From: a virus
Reading direction: 5' to 3' (one strand)
Virus record (IMG/VR): IMGVR_UViG_3300010368_000098
Location: 1-25,239 of that record
Length of the DNA: 25,239 nucleotides
The notes beneath the pieces were generated by a model. That model worked only from the letters and a program-made list of their open reading frames with translations, did no database searches and was not told where the DNA came from. Position numbers and translations under genes: made by a program. Below are positions 12,334 to 19,199 of the stretch, piece after piece. Position 1 is the first letter of the stretch. Each line of letters starts with the position of its first letter.

Positions 12334-14541
12334 ATGAGCCGGATCATCCAGATACAAAATGATTTTACCGCTGGGGAACTAGACCCAAAACTAAGAGCGC
12401 GTAACGATATAGCCCAATATAAATCTGGCCTCAGTACCGCTCGCAATGTCACTGTGCAGCCGCAGGGCGGCGCAAAAAGACGTGATGGCAGCAAGTTTAT
12501 TACGCAGCTAGATAGCGGCGCTGCTAATGCAGTGCGGATGGTGGGTTTTGAGTTTAGTGTCTCAGACAGCTATATGCTGGTGTTCACGCCCGGCAAAATG
12601 TATGTATTTAAAGATGGCGCTTTAATTACCAACATTAATGGCAGCGGTAATGATTTTTTAACTGTCGCCAGCTTAACTGCCGCAATTCTGCCCGAAATGA
12701 ATTGGGTGCAATCAGCCGACACTGTTATTGTCGTGCATGAAGATTTGACGCCAATTAAAATTGTGCGTGGTGCGACTGATAGCGACTGGACTGCCAGCGT
12801 TATTACTTTTAACTTTATTCCTAAATATGCTTACACACTTAATATTAACACCCCACAGTTTACCATTACGCCCAGTGCGACCAACGGCAACATTACAATT
12901 ACAGCGTCAGCCGTAACGACAGACAATGGAACCGCACAAGCTGGCACAAGTAACACTATTACCTTGAAAGCCGCGACTAGCTACACTAGCGATGACCAGT
13001 GCAATGGGTTGTCGTTGCATTTGACTGCTGGCACTGGGTCTGGACAACATCGACACATATCTGACTATGATGCCACCACAAAAATAGCGACAGTGTTTCC
13101 GGCGTTTACTACAGCGCCAGATAACACGACACAATATTCAATAAAAGCATTTGGCGCTGATAGTGTTGATGAATACTTTAATGCTGCAAATGGTTTTGGC
13201 CGGGCGCGTATAACAGAATATGTAAGCGACACATCTGTAAAGGCATATGTTGAAGTGCCATTTTTTGACACAAGTGCTTTGGTGTCAGGTGATTGGGAGC
13301 TTGAATATGGCTATGAGGATGTGTGGTCTGCGGCTAGAGGCTACCCACGGTCAGTCACTTTTCACGAGGGGCGTTTGTATTTCGGCGGCACTAAAAGCAG
13401 GCCGTCTACATTGTTCGGGTCTAGGGTAGCAGACTTTTTTAATTTTAACCCCGGCGAAGCTCTTGATGATGCGGCTGTTAGCGCCACCTTGGATACTGGT
13501 ACATTTAACGCTATTATTGATATTTTCTCAGGCAGAAACCTGCAAGTGTTTACCAGTGGTGCTGAGTTCTTTGTGCCGCAGTCGCTTGACGCACCTATTA
13601 CGCCGAGCAATTTAATTGTAAAACAGCAGACTGCTTTTGGCATGAAGCCGGGCATCCGCTTGCAAAACGTAGATGGCTCGACCTTGTTTATCCAGCGTCA
13701 GGGCAAGGCGCTACAAGAGTTCTTGTTTAGTGACGCAGTGCAAGCTTACACATCTTCTAAAATTTCTTTGCTGTCATCGCATTTGTTAAAGAACCCAGAA
13801 GAGATGGCGGTGCGCGTTGCAACGTCAACAGATGAGGGTGATCGGCTAATGATCGTCAATGGCGATGATGGCACGATTGCTTGCTATACTTTGTTGCGCA
13901 GTCAGAACGTAATTGCTCCAGCCGAGTGGACGACAGACGGTGAGTATATAAATATCGGCGTTGACGTTGATGACATTTACACTGTGGTCAAACGTACTGT
14001 AAATGGCGCAGATGTTTATTATGTTGAGTTATTCGACACTGACGTTTTAGTTGACTGCGCTCTGACTGGCGGCGCTGCTAGCTCAGTAAACGTGACACAT
14101 CTTGAGGGCAAGACCGTTGACATTATTCGCGATGGGGTAAATGAACCAGCGCAAGTTGTCCCGGCGTCACCCTTTACTGTGACATTTGCCCGGCCAGCCA
14201 CTGCTACCCATCAGGTTGGTTTAGATTTTGCTCTTGAGATTAAAACTCTGCCAGTTGAGCCTAAACTTGCCAGCGGGTCTCTCAAGGGATTTAAGAAGCG
14301 CATATTTGAAGTAAACGCTGAATTGTTTGCCACGCAGTCACTAACTATTGACGGCAAATCTGTGGCGTTCAGAAATTTTGGCGCAAATGTTCTTGACAGT
14401 TCAGTGCAGGAGTTTACTGGGCTAAAGACATTGGGCGGCATTTTAGGGTATACTTACGATGGTCAAATCACAATCGGTCAGGACGTGCCACTAAAAATGA
14501 CACTGCTTGGCTTAGATTACAAAGTTAGTGTAGGTCAATAA
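12334..14541 (+). CDS. Tail nozzle / tail tubular protein B (T7 gp12-like)
   Basis: 735 residues (T7 gp12 is 794). The N-terminus IIQIQNDFTAGELDPKLRARNDIAQYKSGL followed by RNVTVQPQGGAKRRDGSKFI is diagnostic of the family (FxGGExSP-like, Y-GL--N--P-GG---RPG). In the middle are RSVTFHEGRLYFGGTKSRPSTLFGSRVADFFNF and TGAEFFVP, the beta-propeller repeats. Hexamers should form the tail tube below the adaptor. The protein is rich in beta strands and Thr/Asn. No break or frameshift is seen. The next gene starts one base after the stop, at ATG 14543. Confidence 0.93.
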   Translation: MSRIIQIQNDFTAGELDPKLRARNDIAQYKSGLSTARNVTVQPQGGAKRRDGSKFITQLDSGAANAVRMVGFEFSVSDSYMLVFTPGKMYVFKDGALITNINGSGNDFLTVASLTAAILPEMNWVQSADTVIVVHEDLTPIKIVRGATDSDWTASVITFNFIPKYAYTLNINTPQFTITPSATNGNITITASAVTTDNGTAQAGTSNTITLKAATSYTSDDQCNGLSLHLTAGTGSGQHRHISDYDATTKIATVFPAFTTAPDNTTQYSIKAFGADSVDEYFNAANGFGRARITEYVSDTSVKAYVEVPFFDTSALVSGDWELEYGYEDVWSAARGYPRSVTFHEGRLYFGGTKSRPSTLFGSRVADFFNFNPGEALDDAAVSATLDTGTFNAIIDIFSGRNLQVFTSGAEFFVPQSLDAPITPSNLIVKQQTAFGMKPGIRLQNVDGSTLFIQRQGKALQEFLFSDAVQAYTSSKISLLSSHLLKNPEEMAVRVATSTDEGDRLMIVNGDDGTIACYTLLRSQNVIAPAEWTTDGEYINIGVDVDDIYTVVKRTVNGADVYYVELFDTDVLVDCALTGGAASSVNVTHLEGKTVDIIRDGVNEPAQVVPASPFTVTFARPATATHQVGLDFALEIKTLPVEPKLASGSLKGFKKRIFEVNAELFATQSLTIDGKSVAFRNFGANVLDSSVQEFTGLKTLGGILGYTYDGQITIGQDVPLKMTLLGLDYKVSVGQ

Positions 14542-14542
14542 T

Positions 14543-14977
14543 ATGGGTATGGTATCGACAGTATTTTCGGCTTTTATGCAAATTCAAGCTGGCGCTGCGG
14601 CTGCACGAGGTTACGAGCAGCAAGCCACTATGCAGCGTATGCAGGCCAAGACCGATGAGCTTAGATATAGAGAGCAGGGGGTGGCTGTTCTTGACAACAT
14701 TTTGCGCACACAAGCGTCTATTACTGCTAGGGCTGCGGCTGGTGGCATTGACCCATTCAGCGGCAGCGCAAAATCACTTAATCAGTACGCAATGGCGAAG
14801 GGTGCGCAAGAGCTTTACACAACGAGAGAGAGCGGCATCATTGCGCTTAGAACTGGTGATATGCGGGCTGATGTAAGTTTATCACAGGCAAAATCTGAGA
14901 GAATGGGTGCTATGGCAGGCGCGTTTAGCACAGTGGGCAGTTATATGGCTGGGCAAGCTAAGTTAGGGGGAGCTTAA
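14543..14977 (+). CDS. Internal virion protein, gp14-like ejection protein
   Basis: 144 residues (T7 gp14 has 196). After VSTVFSAFMQIQAGAAAARGYEQQA come heptad-like helices (MQRMQAKTDELRYREQGV), then RAAAGGIDPFSGSAKSL, a glycine/serine turn typical of gp14-like proteins (the GxxPxSGS block), and alternating helices ending GSYMAGQAKLGGA. The small Ala/Gly-rich, mostly helical make-up and place between the nozzle and the gp15-like gene fit an ejection protein that forms the outer-membrane pore. I rely on position and the GIDPFSGS block; there is no catalytic motif. Confidence 0.85.
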   Translation: MGMVSTVFSAFMQIQAGAAAARGYEQQATMQRMQAKTDELRYREQGVAVLDNILRTQASITARAAAGGIDPFSGSAKSLNQYAMAKGAQELYTTRESGIIALRTGDMRADVSLSQAKSERMGAMAGAFSTVGSYMAGQAKLGGA

Positions 14978-16695
14978 TGGCTGAACTACCAAGATACCGC
15001 CCATTAGGCGTGACGATACAGCCATTGCCCGGCGTTGATTTTGCTGCGGCTGGTCGTGCTAGAGCGGCCGCTTTTAATGAGATTGCTCGCGGCTTAGATA
15101 TGATGTCTAAATATGCGTATGAGAAGCAACAGTATCAAGCTGCGGCTGAAGGCCAACGATACGGTGCTGAGAAAGCCCCAACGCAAGCGCAGTTAGAAGA
15201 GGCCAAGAAAGAGGGCGCAGATATTGCAGAAATGCTGCCCGGCGATGACTATACGGTTTTTGGACGCGCCGCTAGAAAAACATCGCTTGACATTATTATT
15301 GACCAATCAGAGATGGAAGCGCGTAAGTCGCTGACTGCGTTGCGCCTTGAGGCAGATCAAACTGATATGCCAGCAACAGAACTTAGCGCCAAAATTAATG
15401 GCCTGATTTCTGGATATTCTAGCAATCTTTATGAATTAAACCCTGCCGCCGGGTCTAAGTTTCAAGCGGCTATGTCAACAGTGGGCAACACGGCTCTGCT
15501 GTCGCACTCGCAGTCACTGGCAAAGAAGGCAGAAAAACAGCAAGAGGTTGCTGCGCTTGCTTCTATTGATATGATTGTTAATGAATATGTTGAACAAGAA
15601 ATAAAAGCGGGAACAACATTTAATCAAGAAACTGGCGAAGTTGTTACTATTGATCAAAAGCTTGACTTTTTAAGAGCAAAAATTGCAAGCGAAGGTTATT
15701 ACGTTGGCGATAAGGCATTAGTCAAGCAAGGCCTTGCTGCGTTTGATAAAAAGGTTGTGCAAGTAAAAACTGGTGCGGTTGCAGATTTTGTTTTAGAAGA
15801 CCCGATTAAAAACACTGATGATCTATTACAAGGTAAACAATTAAGCAACCCGCACATTCAAGATATTATAAATAACATGAATGATGCAGAACGCAGGGAA
15901 GCTGTAAAATTGTCTATTGATTTAGCCGATAAGCAGCGCAGCAGAGATGCTCAAATTGAAACAGCTAATAGAAGAAAGCGCGTTGATGCGGTTGATAATT
16001 TGTTGCCAGAAATTGCAGATGCAAAGATTAGGGGCGAAACAGATCGCTTATATGGTTTGCTTGGCAGGCTCAGAGAGTTAGATGGCGCTAAGTATGAAAG
16101 CATTGCGTCTGCCATTCACACTGAGGGCGGTATAGACGACGCAGACGTCGTGGCCGGGCTTAATCGTCTTGCGCTAAACAACCAATTAAGTTTTGAAGAC
16201 ATTAATACAGCCGCTAAAAATAGGCAGATTTCATCATCCACACATCTGCGTTTGCTTAGTGATCTTGAGGGGCAGCGCAATGAAGACTTTAAATTTGCAG
16301 TGGATTATGCAAAAGATGCGCTTGGTTATCCGACAACAAACAAACTGAGCTTTACTGATGAGGAACAACTTGCAGCGCAGCAAGTTGCAAAGCTACGCAA
16401 TGAATTGCGTCTTGCTAAAAGGCGTAACCCTGAACTTGATAGCACAGAGTTTATGATTAAGCGCGTAAAAGAAATACAAGCTGAAAAAACTTACACGACA
16501 GAACAAATTAGCCAAGCTGACGTTGCTGTTAAGGGTCTTGCAATGAAACTAAAGAAGCTTGGTTATTCTGTTGATCGTGACAGCGATTGGCAAGACATTC
16601 AGTCTGCCTTGACGCAAGCTGTATCTGATCAAAAGTTTGATCCACGCGAGGCCGATGGTCTTAAAAAATCATTTACAATATTAGGATCGCAGTAA
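14977..16695 (+). CDS. Internal virion protein, gp15-like
   Basis: 572 residues (T7 gp15 has 747), TAATG overlaps at both ends. Residues 1-45 have the conserved opening PRYRPLGVTIQPLPGVDFAAAGRARAA. The remainder is almost completely alpha-helical with many short heptad stretches and no enzyme motif. In T7, gp15 and gp16 form the ejection assembly that spans the periplasm and drives genome entry; this protein has the right size class and neighbours for that role. The PxGVDF opening is a pattern I know from marine podovirus ejection proteins. Base composition drops in the second half (more AAA, AAT, TTT codons) relative to the capsid genes. Confidence 0.85.
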   Translation: MAELPRYRPLGVTIQPLPGVDFAAAGRARAAAFNEIARGLDMMSKYAYEKQQYQAAAEGQRYGAEKAPTQAQLEEAKKEGADIAEMLPGDDYTVFGRAARKTSLDIIIDQSEMEARKSLTALRLEADQTDMPATELSAKINGLISGYSSNLYELNPAAGSKFQAAMSTVGNTALLSHSQSLAKKAEKQQEVAALASIDMIVNEYVEQEIKAGTTFNQETGEVVTIDQKLDFLRAKIASEGYYVGDKALVKQGLAAFDKKVVQVKTGAVADFVLEDPIKNTDDLLQGKQLSNPHIQDIINNMNDAERREAVKLSIDLADKQRSRDAQIETANRRKRVDAVDNLLPEIADAKIRGETDRLYGLLGRLRELDGAKYESIASAIHTEGGIDDADVVAGLNRLALNNQLSFEDINTAAKNRQISSSTHLRLLSDLEGQRNEDFKFAVDYAKDALGYPTTNKLSFTDEEQLAAQQVAKLRNELRLAKRRNPELDSTEFMIKRVKEIQAEKTYTTEQISQADVAVKGLAMKLKKLGYSVDRDSDWQDIQSALTQAVSDQKFDPREADGLKKSFTILGSQ

Positions 16696-19094
16696 TGAAC
16701 CTAGAGCGAGAATGGGATAAAACATATTACCTCAAGAACTCTGGGCTTGAGGTTGACGCTGTTATGCAAGAGGATGGCACGGTCACCGCGCAAAGCATAG
16801 ACCCAACCGGCAAAACTTTGGGTATGGCTGATGTGTTTGGCGGCGGTGTAAAGCCTGACATTTACGCGCTTTCACAAGCTGCCGGTGCGCCTGTTACTGA
16901 GGCCGAGGTTGCCGGTACTATGGGCGGCGTAGTCCCCGGCGCTGCTATTGGCGCAGCAACTGCTATTCCTGATATTGCGGCTCTGGTTAAGGGCGGTGTG
17001 CAGGCGGCGACTGCCGAAGAGGGTAGCCGCATTGAGGAGTTCTTAAAAGGATTTAGCAGCATCTCTGGCGTCATTGGGTCAGAGAAAGCGTTTGAGCTTT
17101 ATGATGCTGGCGTTGATATGTTGCCAATCAGCGATGAGGCCAAACAAGGTTTGAAGCAAGGCGCATTGGTTGGTGAGGTTATTGGTTTTGGCACTGGCGC
17201 TAAGAAAGGCGCAGAGGCTGTTGGTGGATATGTAGAGGGCGCACCAGCGCGGCTAGAGGAGGCCAAGAGCGGCGTCACGCTTGGTATGGGTGCCGATCCT
17301 ACACAAGTGATTGATGAGGCTATTGTGGGCGTTCAGAAAGCGTTTGGTGGAGCAGGCAAAGTTGATCAAAACAGCCTCCTATCTGAAGTAGGCGAGGCTT
17401 CTATGAAAGACGCGCCACAATCATTTGGCGCTGGGTCTTTTCCGCTAACAAAGGAAAACCTGCAAAAAGCTGATGAAACAACTAAATTATTGGTTTCTAA
17501 AATATTAGAAAAAAACCCAGATGCGGCTATTGGCTTAACAAGAAGTGGTAGCGCCGCTGGCGACAGCAATTATTTAACTGTTAAGACAGCAGACGGCAAA
17601 TGGGGGCAGGTTAGGGTCTCAGATCACGGGACAGGAACCAAACGGATAAATGATTATTTGGATCAATTGCCAATGACCCCACCGCCAGAAGGCAAACAAG
17701 TGTTCGGTCAAATTTCTAGGAAATCATTTGACAATAAAATAGAGAAAATTGTTAATGAGGTTGCCGGTCAAAAGCTGATGGGCGGGGCAAGGCAAGTTGA
17801 AGCAAACCCAAATAGAATATCAACTAGGCTTCCAACCGCAAAGGCAGCAACAGAAGACCCAATTGCGCAGCCACTGCAAATCGGGCTAGATGAAGTTGCG
17901 GCTGATCCTGTTGTGTTTGAGCATAATGTTGGGATTGTTAAAAACTACCCGAACATGACTGAGGCAGAGGCGGCATTGCCGCCAGCCGAGGCTGGTGAGG
18001 CATTTATTGAACACGCAAAAAACAATCTGCTTTGGGTGTTTGACAAAGTGCCAGAGCAAACCAGAGAGCGTTCTAAAAAATGGTATGATGGCGCTAGAGC
18101 AATTACTGACAAATGGTCTGAAAAATACAATCTGCCAGATAGCTCTATTGCCGGTGTTCTTGCAGCGTTATCGCCACAAAAAGATTGGTATATGAATGTA
18201 AGTCTTGCCGAGCGCGTCTTGGATATAATGAGTAACCAACAAGACACAGTATTTTCTAAAGAGATGTTAAAAACTGGTTTGGAAAAATTTAACAAGCCAC
18301 AAGATCAGGCTATAATCAAAGCTATCTCAGAAAAGAAATTATCTGAACTTGAATTGCCAGCAGAAAAAGCTATTTGGCTGCGCCTGCATGATGAGACATA
18401 CGCTGACAGAAGCCATCAAATTGTGTCACCAGAAGGTGATTTTATTGGCACAGCTATGACCGGCAAAGGTGAACCCAAAGGCACAGGCTGGGGATCAATT
18501 GTTGAAATTTCTAAAGCTGTTTCTGCTTTTGAAAGTGGCGGTGATAAAAATGTTTTGACCCCATTGATGGGAACAAAGCACAAGGTTCGCAGTTTCTATA
18601 ATAATATCCTTGATCCTAATGGGCCAAATGGTGACGTAACAATTGACACACACGCTGTTGCTGCTTCTTTGTTGAGGCCGTTATCTGGTCAAGCTACAGA
18701 GGTGCATCACAATTTTGGTAGCAGCCCAGCAAAAGCAAAGCAGGGCGCTGATTGGCTTGGAGCAACTAAGAACTCAGCAAAAACTGGTGTTCAAGGGAAC
18801 TATGGATTGTATGCTGAAGCATACCGGCGAGCCGCAGCAGAGCGCGGCGTTTTGCCTAGAGAAATGCAGTCTATAACTTGGGAAGCTGTGCGCGGTTTGT
18901 TTACTGACAAATTTAAAGGTCAGGCCAAGAATGTAGAGGATGTCAACAATATATGGTACAAATACAGAAAAGGTGAGGTAACTTTAGATGAAGCAAGAAA
19001 TGCAATTGAACAACGAGCAGGCGGCATCAACCCCCCAACTTGGCAGCGACCCAGTGGTGCAGTTGATGAACAAGTACAAAATACCGCTGAATAG
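16695..19094 (+). CDS. Large ejection protein with polyvalent-type enzymatic-looking domain
   Basis: 799 residues, TAATG junction. Residues 1-110 contain a Gly/Ala-rich hydrophobic stretch (about 72-105) that could interact with membranes. Residues 275-330 hold a small module with SAAGDSNYLTVKT and GQVRVSDHGTG (305-314). Residues 435-740 form a helical domain: KWYDGARAITDKWSEKYNLP, GVLAALSPQKDWYMNV (487-502), TKHKVRSFYNNIL (627-639), VTIDTHAVAASLLRP (648-662), NYGLYAEAYRRAAAERG and MQSITWEAVR. The VTIDTHAVAAS block resembles the VDTHxxRV catalytic segment of HhH-GPD DNA glycosylases (endonuclease III). I associate this domain with DUF7178-like phage proteins, with uncertainty. It occupies the place of part of T7 gp16, so it is probably packaged and ejected. 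No lytic transglycosylase motif is evident. Its end is overlapped by the 66-aa gene. Confidence 0.82.
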   Translation: MNLEREWDKTYYLKNSGLEVDAVMQEDGTVTAQSIDPTGKTLGMADVFGGGVKPDIYALSQAAGAPVTEAEVAGTMGGVVPGAAIGAATAIPDIAALVKGGVQAATAEEGSRIEEFLKGFSSISGVIGSEKAFELYDAGVDMLPISDEAKQGLKQGALVGEVIGFGTGAKKGAEAVGGYVEGAPARLEEAKSGVTLGMGADPTQVIDEAIVGVQKAFGGAGKVDQNSLLSEVGEASMKDAPQSFGAGSFPLTKENLQKADETTKLLVSKILEKNPDAAIGLTRSGSAAGDSNYLTVKTADGKWGQVRVSDHGTGTKRINDYLDQLPMTPPPEGKQVFGQISRKSFDNKIEKIVNEVAGQKLMGGARQVEANPNRISTRLPTAKAATEDPIAQPLQIGLDEVAADPVVFEHNVGIVKNYPNMTEAEAALPPAEAGEAFIEHAKNNLLWVFDKVPEQTRERSKKWYDGARAITDKWSEKYNLPDSSIAGVLAALSPQKDWYMNVSLAERVLDIMSNQQDTVFSKEMLKTGLEKFNKPQDQAIIKAISEKKLSELELPAEKAIWLRLHDETYADRSHQIVSPEGDFIGTAMTGKGEPKGTGWGSIVEISKAVSAFESGGDKNVLTPLMGTKHKVRSFYNNILDPNGPNGDVTIDTHAVAASLLRPLSGQATEVHHNFGSSPAKAKQGADWLGATKNSAKTGVQGNYGLYAEAYRRAAAERGVLPREMQSITWEAVRGLFTDKFKGQAKNVEDVNNIWYKYRKGEVTLDEARNAIEQRAGGINPPTWQRPSGAVDEQVQNTAE

Positions 19095-19188
19095 AAAAAA
19101 TTATTTGGATATTGCTTATTTTGGCGAAGCTCCAAAAGAGTTAAGCGCAGAAGAAAAGCTTGAACTGCCAGAGCAGTTTCGCGAGTAA
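18988..19188 (+). CDS. 66-aa gene overlapping the end of the 799-aa gene
   Basis: 66 residues from ATG 18988, preceded by AGGTGAGGT (18971-18979). It overlaps the last 107 bp of the preceding gene in another frame and runs on to 19188. The conserved-looking part lies outside the overlap: KYKIPLNRKNYLDIAYFGEAP followed by LPEQFRE. The pattern Y-IPLTRENYL-LAY-G-PPEEL--E-E-ELP is one I recognise in short proteins of marine phages, usually next to large structural genes. The N-terminus (MKQEMQLNNEQAASTPQLGSD) looks like a disordered extension made possible by the overlap. The function is unknown; association with the 968-aa protein that follows is likely from linkage. Confidence 0.85.
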   Translation: MKQEMQLNNEQAASTPQLGSDPVVQLMNKYKIPLNRKNYLDIAYFGEAPKELSAEEKLELPEQFRE

Positions 19189-19199
19189 AGGATTTAATG

